From assembly GCA_016927455.1 (NCBI GenBank), contig JAFGMQ010000022.1:1-45973 (forward strand): 45,973 nt of DNA, read 5' to 3'. Shown in pieces: positions 16,024 through 24,490 of the stretch. The notes beneath the pieces are model-generated. The model ran no database searches, had not been told where the DNA came from, and saw only the letters and a list, made by a program, of their open reading frames with translations. A program made the translations under genes and the position numbers. The stretch comes from Deltaproteobacteria bacterium (GTDB lineage Bacteria > Desulfobacterota > DSM-4660 > Desulfatiglandales > Desulfatiglandaceae). Numbering within the stretch: the first letter of the stretch is position 1; every line of letters starts with the position of its first letter.

Positions 16024-17604
16024 ATGAACTACGCCAATTATGCAAAAATTAATGCCAGGCATTTGCCTGACAAAACCTGTTTGATCGAAAGAAATCCTGC
16101 TCAGAATGAGAGAAGGACCCTGACATGGAAACAATTCAACGATGAGATAAACAAGGTTGCCAATTATCTTTCAAAGGATCTTGGAATTAAAGACGGCGAC
16201 TATGTGATGCATCTCCAGAACAATTCCCTTGAATGGCTCATCACCTATTATGCTATCATCAAGCTGGGAGCTATAATTGTTCCTCTGAATTTCAGGTTTG
16301 TAGGCCCTGACATACTCTATGCGGCTGAGGTATGCAACCCAAAGGCATTTATAATCGGCCCCGAGTTTATACCCGTGGTCCAGCCTGTTCAAAAAGACCT
16401 TAAAACGGTCAAGAAATATATATGCATTGGAGGCAATGTTCCTGCCGATATGGTGGATTATCAAACAATCGTTGCATCGGGAGATACATCAGAGGCGATC
16501 GTAGATGTGGACGATATGCATGATCTTGCCATGATGTTTACCTCGGGCACAACAGGCAAACCGAAACCGGTCATGCATACCCACTATTCATTGAACAATA
16601 CCGCCATAGGCAACGGCATGAGTTATTTTGTTCAGAAAAATGACAATTATCTCTTTTTCCTGCCTCTGTATCACAGCGGAACCATGTTTCTGTGGGCTCC
16701 GTTTTATGCGACCGGAGCTACCGGCACCATACTCAGAGACTTGAAGGATCCAAAATGGATAATTGAAGCTCTGTCTGAAGAGAAATGTACCGACGTGCTA
16801 TTTGTCGTGCCGATTGCCATAGGCATACTTAATGCCATTGAAAAGGGGCAGATCAAACTCTCGGACTATGACCTGTCCAACTGGAAGTCCATGGAGATCG
16901 GGGCTCAGCCGGTACCCTTTGATGTCATGAAAAAACTTGTGGAAATATTGCCGTGCAAGGTTTCGAATATCTATGGAATAACTGAAGGGGGAGGGGGAGG
17001 CACCTTTAACCTCTATCCTGAGGATGTCTTAAGAAAACCCGGTTCCATCGGCAAACCAACCTTTGGTGTGGAGGGTAAACTGGTTGATTTCGAGGGTAAG
17101 GAAGTAGGCCCCGGTGAAGTAGGCGAACTTATCTTCACCACAAAACGCATGATGAAGGGATATCATAATAATCCTGAAATGACCGCTTCTACCCTTAAAG
17201 ATGGTTGGCTCTATACCGGCGATCTGCTCCAGACAGACGAAGAAGGGTTTTTCTACATTGTTGACCGTAAAAAAGACATGATCACAAGCGGCGGTGAAAA
17301 TATCTTTCCTGTTGAGATCGAAGATGCCCTGATGGAATGCCCGAAGATAGATGATGTCGCATGCATAGGATATCCGGATGATCGCCTTGTTGAAATTGTC
17401 ATGGCTATTGTCCAGCTTAAAGAGGGACAAACCATGACCGAGGAGGAAGTTATTGAATTTGCAAAGACCAAGATAGCTACATATAAGCTGCCCCGGAAAG
17501 TAGTCTTTGACACGGTTATGAGAAACCCAACCGGCAAGCTTATGAAACCTCAGATGAGAGAAAAACATACCGGCCGTAAAGAGGCCTTTAAAAAGCTGGC
17601 GTAG
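16024..17604 (+). CDS. AMP-forming acyl-CoA synthetase (AMP-binding family)
   Basis: A 526-aa cytosolic enzyme that activates a carboxylic acid with ATP and CoA through an acyl-AMP. Motifs in order: TSGTTGKPKPV (P-loop-like A3), YGITEGGGGG (A5, with an unusual run of glycines), GWLYTGD (A7), DRKKDMITSGGENIFPVEIE (A8 hinge) and the catalytic lysine in NPTGKLMK (A10). The length and absence of a long N-terminal extension fit medium/long-chain or aryl acids better than acetate. AAGGAGG precedes the ATG. Placed directly after TRAP genes, it may activate the imported acid. Confidence 0.9.
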   Translation: MNYANYAKINARHLPDKTCLIERNPAQNERRTLTWKQFNDEINKVANYLSKDLGIKDGDYVMHLQNNSLEWLITYYAIIKLGAIIVPLNFRFVGPDILYAAEVCNPKAFIIGPEFIPVVQPVQKDLKTVKKYICIGGNVPADMVDYQTIVASGDTSEAIVDVDDMHDLAMMFTSGTTGKPKPVMHTHYSLNNTAIGNGMSYFVQKNDNYLFFLPLYHSGTMFLWAPFYATGATGTILRDLKDPKWIIEALSEEKCTDVLFVVPIAIGILNAIEKGQIKLSDYDLSNWKSMEIGAQPVPFDVMKKLVEILPCKVSNIYGITEGGGGGTFNLYPEDVLRKPGSIGKPTFGVEGKLVDFEGKEVGPGEVGELIFTTKRMMKGYHNNPEMTASTLKDGWLYTGDLLQTDEEGFFYIVDRKKDMITSGGENIFPVEIEDALMECPKIDDVACIGYPDDRLVEIVMAIVQLKEGQTMTEEEVIEFAKTKIATYKLPRKVVFDTVMRNPTGKLMKPQMREKHTGRKEAFKKLA

Positions 17605-17623
17605 TCGGATTATTGATTTTATG

Positions 17624-17655
17624 AAGGGGCGGAGGTTTTTCTCCGCCCCTTTTTT
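17624..17655 (+). terminator. Rho-independent terminator after the acyl-CoA synthetase
   Basis: GGGGCGGAG and CTCCGCCCC (17626-17634 with 17641-17649, extendable by two A-T pairs) form a strong hairpin with loop GTTTTT, followed by TTTTTT (17650-17655). It lies 20 nt past the stop and separates this unit from the convergent ligase genes. Confidence 0.9.
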
Positions 17656-17662
17656 GCTGTGG

Positions 17663-18382
17663 TTATGCCAGCACTATAAGTGCATCAACCGCCACCGGCT
17701 TACTTCCTGAAATTATGACGGGATTAATGTCAATTTCGCTTATTCTCTCGTTTTCAAGACCGATTTGTCCCGTGTTAATAAGGAGTTGGGCCATCAAATC
17801 CAGATCAACAGCCTCCATCCCGCGGACTGATTCCAGAATTTTGCTGCCCTTTATCTCACGCATCATTTCCATTGCATCTCTTTTCTCAAGCGGGGCTAAT
17901 CTAAACGAAATGTCCTTCAGTATTTCGGTAAAAATCCCGCCAAGGCCGAACATAACACAGGGGCCGAACTGGGCATCTCTCGTCATTCCTGCAACAAGTT
18001 CCCTTTTTCCTTTAACCATTTCCTGAACCAGAACTGCATTGCCAGATCCATTCATCCTGGAATATATATCATCAAAAGCTGCCTTGGCTTCTTCATCATC
18101 TCTGATGTCCATTCTAATCAGTCCCTTTTCTGTCTTGTGAGCTATCTCAGGTGAGCAGCCTTTCAGGACAAGCGGATAGCCTATCTTCCTGGCAGCAATT
18201 AATAAATCTTCAATATTCTCAGTCAAAATCTCATTTACAACCGGTATATGGTAGGCTGAGAGTATCTGTTTTGACTCATATTCTGAAAGTGTATTTCTTC
18301 CCTTATTCAAAGCCTTTTGGATGATTTCCATTTCATATCCCCTTGGGGCTGTTTTATACAGCTTTTTATCTTTCAATTGCAT
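17663..18382 (-). CDS. ADP-forming acyl-CoA synthetase, beta (ATP-grasp) subunit
   Basis: A 239-aa ATP-grasp subunit of the NDP-forming acetate/acyl-CoA ligase. It contains LVLKGCSPEIAHKTEKGLIR, the phosphoacceptor segment VMFGLGGIFTEILKDISFRLAPL and the metal-binding EIDINPVI. With the alpha subunit it converts acyl-CoA, ADP and phosphate to acid and ATP, or the reverse. I chose ATG at 18382 because GGAG is 8 nt upstream. A longer reading to 18517 lies inside the alpha gene and has no family similarity. The chosen start overlaps the alpha gene by 17 nt, suggesting coupled translation. Confidence 0.88.
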   Translation of the reverse strand: MQLKDKKLYKTAPRGYEMEIIQKALNKGRNTLSEYESKQILSAYHIPVVNEILTENIEDLLIAARKIGYPLVLKGCSPEIAHKTEKGLIRMDIRDDEEAKAAFDDIYSRMNGSGNAVLVQEMVKGKRELVAGMTRDAQFGPCVMFGLGGIFTEILKDISFRLAPLEKRDAMEMMREIKGSKILESVRGMEAVDLDLMAQLLINTGQIGLENERISEIDINPVIISGSKPVAVDALIVLA

Positions 18383-19763
18383 TTTTATATCTCCACAGTG
18401 ATGCCATTGCCCTTGCTGCTCGCTCAGGCGAAGGAAAATTAACGAGCGCTCCAGAAATTTCCAGGTGTTCCATCTCCCTGTCCCATATCCCTGGTGGAGC
18501 ATATATACAGGTAACAAGGGGCTTTTTCTGTTTCCAGTTCATGAGCAGGTGGCTGATTCCATTTACCACGCCCACGTTGGCTGATGCAAACATAATAAGT
18601 ATTAGAATACCATTGACGTTCTCATCATCCATAACTGCCTTTATTATCTCCCTGCTCGCAACTGCATCGTACCAGGCAGGCCCCATATCGACAGGATTTG
18701 ACCTCAGGGCAAGCGGGGGCAGGTTTTGATTTATACGACCCTGAGTATGATTCTGAAAATCTACTATTTTTAATCCATTTGCCTCGCAGACATCGCATGC
18801 AGCCATGCCAGGACCTGCCTGTCCGGATAAAATCGCCACGCCGTTCCCTTCCAATTCAGGGCAACCAGCCAGTGCCTTGGCTGAATCCAGAAGATTCTCG
18901 GTGTCATCTATCGCAAGTATGCCTGCCTGCCTGAATGCCCCCATATATATCTCATGCCTTCCTGCCATCGACCCGGTATGGGATTTGGAAGCCTGGTCAC
19001 CTTTCTCTGAGCTTCCTGTTTTATTAATGATAACAGGCTTTTTGCCCCTATGTTTTTTAAATATCTCCATCAATCGACCCGGATTGTCTATGCCTTCCAT
19101 ATAGAGCATCAGAACTTTTGTATCAGGATCATTATCCATCAAGTATTCTACTACCTCGGCAAAATCAATATTCAGGCGGTTTCCAAGACCTATGATCTTG
19201 CTGAAACCTACATCCGTCCTCATTGCCATAAACCCGAACAAATGAGAAATCCCGCCGCTCTGACTGACAAGTGCTATTGTCCCTTTCTTCACCCTGGAAA
19301 ATTCGGGCGTAAAAGATGCATTTAAAGAAGCATGGAAGTTTATCATGCCAAAGGTGTTGGGCCCGATAACACATATCCCTGCCTTATCTGCAATCTCGCC
19401 AATTGTATTGTGAAGCTCTATTCCGGATGAATCTTCAATCTCCTTGAATCCTGCTGTAATCAGCACAACCCCCTTGACACCCGAATCCGCACATTCTCGG
19501 AATACTTCGACAAGGAGTTTTGCCGGAACAGCCACTATAACCATATCTATCTGTTTTCCGTAATCTGAGATTGAACTGTAGGTCTTTAATCCCATAGTAG
19601 TATCAGAGTAGGGATTTACAGGTATAATTTCGCCTTTGAAGCCTCCTTTGATAAGGCTGTTCATAACATGGGAGCCCAGTTTTTCAGGCTTTTCAGATGC
19701 CCCGATTACCGCTACTGATCCTGGGTTGAATAAGACGTCCATTCCGATGACATTTTCAGACAT
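18366..19763 (-). CDS. ADP-forming acyl-CoA synthetase, alpha (CoA-binding) subunit
   Basis: A 465-aa subunit. It has an N-terminal CoA-binding Rossmann domain (SVAVIGASEKPEKLGSHV), succinyl-CoA-ligase-like domains (VSQSGGISHLFGF), and the phosphohistidine region KSHTGSMAGRHEIY that relays phosphate between the subunits. Alpha and beta are separate genes here, as in many archaeal enzymes, while many bacteria fuse them. The pair could make ATP from acyl-CoA in fermentation or activate acids at low energy cost. ATG at 19763 has AAAGGAG at 11 nt. It faces the AMP-forming enzyme across a terminator. Confidence 0.9.
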   Translation of the reverse strand: MSENVIGMDVLFNPGSVAVIGASEKPEKLGSHVMNSLIKGGFKGEIIPVNPYSDTTMGLKTYSSISDYGKQIDMVIVAVPAKLLVEVFRECADSGVKGVVLITAGFKEIEDSSGIELHNTIGEIADKAGICVIGPNTFGMINFHASLNASFTPEFSRVKKGTIALVSQSGGISHLFGFMAMRTDVGFSKIIGLGNRLNIDFAEVVEYLMDNDPDTKVLMLYMEGIDNPGRLMEIFKKHRGKKPVIINKTGSSEKGDQASKSHTGSMAGRHEIYMGAFRQAGILAIDDTENLLDSAKALAGCPELEGNGVAILSGQAGPGMAACDVCEANGLKIVDFQNHTQGRINQNLPPLALRSNPVDMGPAWYDAVASREIIKAVMDDENVNGILILIMFASANVGVVNGISHLLMNWKQKKPLVTCIYAPPGIWDREMEHLEISGALVNFPSPERAARAMASLWRYKNAIER

Positions 19764-19989
19764 TAGTATATTGGCTCCTTTACTGCTTTAATATTCCCTG
19801 CAGAAATTTTTGTACTGATTGATAATATAAAACTTATGAACTGATTTTAACAGGCTTTTTTAGCCAAATCCATTGTCCAATTCAAGCAGCAGTTGAAACT
19901 AAAAAAAGTTCACAGGCCTTTAGATCTTTTCAATCTTCAGGAGTTTTATTGGTCGGTTTTTTATTCCATAAGAAATTTTCTCGTAAAAT

Positions 19990-20802
19990 TTAATCGCCAA
20001 TTCGGATAGTATCTAAAAGCGAAAGAGAAGCGATGGCATGCCAGGTGGAATCGAGGAAGGCAGTGGCTCCATCGATACGCGCAAAGCCTCCATTTCCGGT
20101 CCTGCATGCAATTACAAAGGCCTGGCAGGCATAAGGGTTTTCAGGAGAAGCATCAAGCAGGCTGAGGGCACGCAGGCAGGTATGACAGTTTTCCACATAG
20201 GAAGTGCTGCCGGGAAGAAAGCCAAATCCTCCATCACAATTCTGGCAAGATTGAAGCCATGAGACGAAATCATTTTGTGGTGTAAATTTCAACACTCCTT
20301 GTACCATATTCATATGGTATAATATTATCCAGAGCTCGTACGCAACTCGCCATATCCATTCATTATACAGTCCATCAAATTCTGATAAATCGAGCATGTT
20401 TGCCACTCCAGGAATCTCCCTGGCAATTCTTTCGCAGTAGTAATACTCGTCAGTGTTCTGAGTTTCAGCAAGTCGCCTTTTTATAAATTTGACTGTCCTA
20501 TGGATATCAAAAGGAACCCCGGCTAACAGGCAAGAGGATAGTACCTGAAATTTCGTCCTTGCTCCTGTCCAGTCTGTCTTCTCCATGCGAAAAAGATAGT
20601 CCCTGAGGGCCTGGTCCTGGCGTAAGTCAAGGTCATCATTTATATCAATGGCTGAAAGAATACGCAGGGCATGATAGGTATCTTCCACAGTTGCCGGCAA
20701 CATAGGGGTAGCGCCATAACCGCTGCTTTCTTTTTTCCTTGCCTTAAGAAAGTCCAAGACTCGCGGTGTGAGTTTTTCTATAAGTTTACGATCTGGATTC
20801 AT
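19990..20802 (-). CDS. Prenyltransferase/terpene-cyclase-fold (alpha-alpha toroid) protein
   Basis: A 270-aa protein with toroid repeats like those of protein prenyltransferase beta subunits: PATVEDTYHALRIL (36-49), CDGGFGFLPGSTSYVENCHTC (189-209) and GNGGFARIDGATAFLDSTWHAI. H207 in CHTC aligns by eye with the zinc-ligand histidine of farnesyltransferase beta, but the Asp/Cys partner pair is not visible. Squalene-cyclase DxDD is also absent. Two CxxC pairs (C186/C189, C206/C209) may bind metal instead. No signal peptide. No ribosome site precedes the ATG at 20802. It follows the dynamin-like gene by 115 nt on the same strand. True activity unknown. Confidence 0.75.
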   Translation of the reverse strand: MNPDRKLIEKLTPRVLDFLKARKKESSGYGATPMLPATVEDTYHALRILSAIDINDDLDLRQDQALRDYLFRMEKTDWTGARTKFQVLSSCLLAGVPFDIHRTVKFIKRRLAETQNTDEYYYCERIAREIPGVANMLDLSEFDGLYNEWIWRVAYELWIILYHMNMVQGVLKFTPQNDFVSWLQSCQNCDGGFGFLPGSTSYVENCHTCLRALSLLDASPENPYACQAFVIACRTGNGGFARIDGATAFLDSTWHAIASLSLLDTIRIGD

Positions 20803-20917
20803 GGTATATGGAAAGTTCAGCCAGTTCCAAAGCAGATCCCAGCATAAAGATGATGGTGGATCTTGTTCAAAGGCTTAAGGTGGTCACAGGTTCTGCCGTT
20901 TGCATTAAATTTATCAT

Positions 20918-22588
20918 TTATATGCTGCCCAATTCAGATTCAATTTCCTCTAACAAAGAAAAGGCATTTTCAAGGTCTGAAAGACTGTTATCTGTTTGTG
21001 AGAGCAGATTTGCAATGGTGGTCAATTCGTCTTCCATAAATGATTTTGCCTGTTTGGATATATCTTCGATCGAGCGAAATATCGCTTCTGACCACTGTGC
21101 GGAGAGCCGGTAAAGATTTTTTTCTACTTCCCAGGGCAATAATTTCAAAAAATGACGGTTAATCAGGGGTCTGAAAATACACATTGGGATCAGGAACCAG
21201 ACAAATTCAAGATCCGTATCAAAAACATAACCAATACGGATATCGGGGGACTCGGGTCTTTCAATATGGGCATCAAATTCAGCTCCGGCGAAGGTAATAT
21301 GCAAAGCCTCTTTAATACGCTGGCTGAGCCGGTCCTGAAAAGCCCTTACAATCCGGGAAGAACTGCTCAGCGCTTCCGGCAGATATAGGGTTGCAAGCTG
21401 CTCCCCCTTTGTTGTCGATATGGCCTCCAAGTGGGATAAAAGGTCTTTTTCAATCCACTGCCTGAAATCGGCCGTGACTTTACCTATATGTCCCTTCCAG
21501 CAGGGTATCTGGGAATGGAATTCGGTCGTAATCTTTTCCAATATATCGGTATGTGATTCTTGGAATAGATTGGCTGCATCTGAGTGAAGATTGGCTCTGA
21601 GATTCTGATTCATGGTCCATATCTCGCTGCGAACAGTCGAAAGAATTCTGAACTCTTGTTGAATTTCCTCCTGTAATTGCAGGCGGGAGGTCTGTTCGGC
21701 TCCTGCCGCGGAAATAGCCAGAATTAGATATTTACTGCAGTTTTCAATGAGTGCTGACAGCTTATGGCGTATGATTTTATTGGTTTTTTCAGGTTTTACG
21801 GCGTTGAATGATTGCAGTAAACCACGTAATTTGTCCCTCATCGGTTCAAAACCAGGCTCCACGGAAAATGGCAGGATGCGGATGGGTTTTTCAAAGTGAT
21901 CCCTGGTTTGTCCATGAATGAAATTCAGCACAATGTTAAGCTCGTCCGGAGAAATTAAATCCGCTTTTGTAAGCAAAATGGTAATTTCCGTTGTAGCCTG
22001 CTGCAGCTCTTTTAAGAGACGGATGTCTTCTTCGGAAAGCGGGTGATCCGCACTTATGGCTAAAAAGGCTTCTCCAACCCTGGGCAGCCAGTCCATGGAA
22101 ATAAGGGTATTATGTTCAAAGACGCTGCCAAGACCTGGCGTGTCCACGAATATAATCTCAGGACAGAAATTAAGCTCCGGCACTTCTATATCAACCCTTT
22201 GAACTTGTTTCACATTATTTGGGTTATGCTGTTCGGCAACATAATCAGTTATGCAGTCAAAAGGAATTTCTTCTTCCCGGCCAGTCAAAAAACAAACGAC
22301 CGCACGGTCCTTGCGACCGTATTTTATCCTGGTGATAATGGCGGTAAGAGGTATTACTGCTACCGGGAGGACATTCCTGCCGATCATGCTGTTGAGAAGA
22401 GAACTTTTACCTGCCTTGAAACCGCCTAAAAGTGCCACATTGAAAATATCATCTTCAAGGAGCAACTCGCCTAAAACAGTTGTCTGCGGGACGAGAGAAT
22501 CAATACTGAATTGTTCACAAATGCCGATTATTTGTTCAAGGAAATGTCTATAATCATATTGAATTTTCTGATCCTGATCGTCTGTCAC
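20918..22588 (-). CDS. Dynamin-like large GTPase
   Basis: A 556-aa protein. The GTPase domain (about 45-240) has G1 GGFKAGKSS (55-63), G2 threonine T82 (IPLTAIITRI), G3 DTPGLGS (149-155) and G4 TKAD (207-210). The FKAGKS form is typical of bacterial dynamin-like proteins. Long helices (about 265-440, 490-556) form the stalk, and a hydrophobic stretch at 461-474 (FVWFLIPMCIF) could be the membrane-inserting paddle. Likely role: GTP-driven membrane binding or remodelling, or stress defence of the membrane. It is single, unlike the paired dynamins of some bacteria. The start is GTG at 22588 with GGAGG at 7 nt, immediately after tandem terminator hairpins. Confidence 0.85.
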   Translation of the reverse strand: MTDDQDQKIQYDYRHFLEQIIGICEQFSIDSLVPQTTVLGELLLEDDIFNVALLGGFKAGKSSLLNSMIGRNVLPVAVIPLTAIITRIKYGRKDRAVVCFLTGREEEIPFDCITDYVAEQHNPNNVKQVQRVDIEVPELNFCPEIIFVDTPGLGSVFEHNTLISMDWLPRVGEAFLAISADHPLSEEDIRLLKELQQATTEITILLTKADLISPDELNIVLNFIHGQTRDHFEKPIRILPFSVEPGFEPMRDKLRGLLQSFNAVKPEKTNKIIRHKLSALIENCSKYLILAISAAGAEQTSRLQLQEEIQQEFRILSTVRSEIWTMNQNLRANLHSDAANLFQESHTDILEKITTEFHSQIPCWKGHIGKVTADFRQWIEKDLLSHLEAISTTKGEQLATLYLPEALSSSSRIVRAFQDRLSQRIKEALHITFAGAEFDAHIERPESPDIRIGYVFDTDLEFVWFLIPMCIFRPLINRHFLKLLPWEVEKNLYRLSAQWSEAIFRSIEDISKQAKSFMEDELTTIANLLSQTDNSLSDLENAFSLLEEIESELGSI

Positions 22589-22604
22589 TTAAATACCTCC
22601 AAAT

Positions 22605-22640
22605 AAAAAAACTCCCACCGGATTCTTAGCCGGCAGGAGT
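22605..22640 (-). terminator. Leader terminator 1 (proximal) before the dynamin-like gene
   Basis: On the minus strand an 11-bp stem (ACTCCTGCCGG with CCGGTGGGAGT, two G-U pairs) is followed by seven T (22611-22605). The T tract ends only 4 nt before the GGAGG ribosome site of the GTPase gene. On the plus strand the two wobble pairs become mismatches, so the structure belongs to the minus-strand transcript. Confidence 0.75.
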
Positions 22641-22649
22641 TATATTTAC

Positions 22650-22684
22650 AAAAAAACTCCCGCCAGCCTTTGCTCAGCAGGAGT
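22650..22684 (-). terminator. Leader terminator 2 (distal) before the dynamin-like gene
   Basis: This is a near copy of the proximal hairpin. On the minus strand ACTCCTGCTG pairs with TGGCGGGAGT over 10 bp including wobbles (22684-22656), followed by seven T (22656-22650). The two are 44 nt apart. GGAGTC at 22720-22715 on the same strand could pair with GACTCC at 22685-22680 and open this hairpin. A TATAAT sits at 22787-22782, giving a leader of about 190 nt. Confidence 0.65.
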
Positions 22685-22828
22685 CATCAGCCCGAGAACA
22701 GGCATTTATCGAGGGACTCCATCCTCAATTTAATATCTCTAATTGCACAAAATCGAAAAAAAGACAAGAGAAATCAATGCGATTATAAAACAGAAAGCCG
22801 TGAGGGCCTTTATTTTCTGTGAAAAGAC

Positions 22829-22858
22829 TTTACATTTATTCTTATTGCGGATTATAAG
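22829..22858 (+). promoter_or_regulatory. Candidate promoter of the parvulin gene
   Basis: TTTACA (22829-22834) and TATAAG (22853-22858) are 18 bp apart, with a start near 22865 and a leader of about 70 nt before the ATG at 22935. Confidence 0.5.
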
Positions 22859-22934
22859 GCTTTTAAAATACTAATATGCCGAATATGGATAAATAAACTG
22901 TATTTAATGCCCTAACCTGAAAGGAGAAATATTA

Positions 22935-23930
22935 ATGTACAAAAACAAAAGGTCTTTTTTTGCTCTGCTAACTGTATCCATTCTGTTCTCTTTTGCTTTA
23001 CCTGCCCAGTCAGCAGAGAAAAAGGCTTCAGAAGAAAAAGTTGCTGCGGTTAACGGATCAGTAATTACAGTTAATGATTTTAATAGGGATTTTAATCTGG
23101 CTAAAGAACGGCTTTCGCAGATGGGAAGCTTTGTAAGCGAATCCCAGCTTCCTGAACTCAAGAAGAGAGTGCTTGATAACCTTATTGATCTCGAGGTTCT
23201 TTATCAGGAAAGTCAAAAGGCTGGAATAAAAGCTGACGAACAGGCAGTTGCCAAGCAATTCCAGTCATTTAAAAGTGGTTTTCCAGGTGATGCTGAAATA
23301 AATGAATGGTTCAAGAAGATGAATACCTCCGAGACAGACATAAAAGCGCAGATAACACGTCAGATGGCTATATACCAACTGATAGAGACTCAGGTAGTTG
23401 CAAATATCATTATATCGGATGAAGAAAGCATGGCCTACTATAACAGCCATCCGGAGATCTCAAAGCAATCTGAGCAGGTCCGCGCAAGTCACATTCTGAT
23501 CAAGATTGAGCCGGGGGCAGATGAGTCAAAAAAGGCTGAAGCCCGAAAAGAAATTGAAGAAATACAGAAAAAGGTGAAAAAAGGCGAAGATTTTGGTGCC
23601 CTCGCAAAAGAATCGTCAGCATGCCCCAGTGCTGCAAAGGAGGGCGACCTGGGCTATTTTACCAGAGGAAGGATGGTAAAGCCCTTTGAAGACGCTGTTT
23701 TTGCCTTAAAACCGGGCGAAGTGAGCGGAATTGTAGAAACACAGTTTGGCTATCATCTTATTAAATCCGTTGATAAAAAGGCAGAGATGACAATACCTTA
23801 TGAGGATGTTAAAAAAGACATTGAAACCATCCTGAAAAGGGAAAAGATTAATAAGGGAGCTGTTGTTTACATAGATAAGCTTAAGGAAAAAGCCAAAATA
23901 GAGACATTCCTTGCTGAAGACAAACTATAG
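22935..23930 (+). CDS. Exported parvulin-type peptidyl-prolyl isomerase (SurA/PpiC-like)
   Basis: A 331-aa protein. A signal peptide (about 1-26, ending LPAQSA) sends it to the periplasm. Residues 35-160 are a SurA-like helical chaperone domain. Residues about 182-279 form one parvulin domain (RASHILIKIE, GDLGYFTRGRMVKPFEDAVF, GEVSGIVETQFGYHLIK). It probably assists folding of outer-membrane or secreted proteins. There is a single PPIase domain where E. coli SurA has two. No lipobox Cys, so it is not a PrsA-type lipoprotein. AAAGGAG precedes the ATG. Monocistronic. Confidence 0.9.
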   Translation: MYKNKRSFFALLTVSILFSFALPAQSAEKKASEEKVAAVNGSVITVNDFNRDFNLAKERLSQMGSFVSESQLPELKKRVLDNLIDLEVLYQESQKAGIKADEQAVAKQFQSFKSGFPGDAEINEWFKKMNTSETDIKAQITRQMAIYQLIETQVVANIIISDEESMAYYNSHPEISKQSEQVRASHILIKIEPGADESKKAEARKEIEEIQKKVKKGEDFGALAKESSACPSAAKEGDLGYFTRGRMVKPFEDAVFALKPGEVSGIVETQFGYHLIKSVDKKAEMTIPYEDVKKDIETILKREKINKGAVVYIDKLKEKAKIETFLAEDKL

Positions 23931-23938
23931 CTGACTCC

Positions 23939-23970
23939 GGGGCTTTCAGCTGTTGAGAAGAGGAAGCCCC
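23939..23970. terminator. Hairpin between convergent parvulin and mogA genes
   Basis: GGGGCTT (23939-23945) pairs with AAGCCCC (23964-23970) over 7 bp with an 18-nt loop. Neither strand has a clean T tract. It probably helps end both converging transcripts. Confidence 0.4.
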
Positions 23971-23981
23971 TTCCCTCTGAA

Positions 23982-24473
23982 TCATAGAGCACAGTCTGAG
24001 GTATCTCCTCCTAATTTTGAAAGTGCGTGATTCAATGCAGGCAATACGACGGATAGATTTTCTCTTGCTCCACCGGGGCTTCCGGGCAGATTTATTATAA
24101 GGGATGAATTTCTGACACCGGCCATGGCACGTGACATCATGGCGTGGGGAGTCTTTTTCAGGCTGGCGTACCGCATAGCCTCCGCCATCCCGGGCACTTC
24201 ATAGTCAATAACTCTTTTCATTGCCTGAGGAGTAAGATCCCTGGGACTGAGTCCGGTTCCTCCGGATGTGATGATAAGAGAGAAATGTTCATTATCAACC
24301 CACGCCCTGATGGTTTCAGCGATCTTTTCTATGTCATCAGGGATGATCAGTTTCCTGATTACATTAAAACCGTGCTTTTCAAGCATGGCAACAACAATTT
24401 CCCCGCTCTCATCCTTTCTCAGGCCCTGAGACCCCTTGTCACTGATTGTTAAGACTCCTGCTCTGATTTCCAT
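23982..24473 (-). CDS. mogA: Molybdopterin adenylyltransferase-like protein (MogA/MoaB family)
   Basis: A 163-aa cytosolic protein of the family that adenylylates molybdopterin before molybdenum or tungsten insertion. The signature TSGGTGLSPRDLTPQA and the later LPGSPGGARENL (substrate and Mg sites) are intact. Family members of this size are called MogA or MoaB, and the two cannot be separated by eye. The start lies 17 nt after the stop of the EF-G-like gene, so the two are likely cotranscribed, an odd pairing. No strong ribosome site is seen. Confidence 0.85.
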   Translation of the reverse strand: MEIRAGVLTISDKGSQGLRKDESGEIVVAMLEKHGFNVIRKLIIPDDIEKIAETIRAWVDNEHFSLIITSGGTGLSPRDLTPQAMKRVIDYEVPGMAEAMRYASLKKTPHAMMSRAMAGVRNSSLIINLPGSPGGARENLSVVLPALNHALSKLGGDTSDCAL

Positions 24474-24490
24474 ATTTTAAGGCTTGATAT

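Noticed and set aside
22605-22684. Tandem hairpins read as a REP-type repeat or terminator of the divergent parvulin gene
   Set aside because: The T tracts and wobble pairs fit only the minus-strand transcript, and the parvulin gene points the other way.
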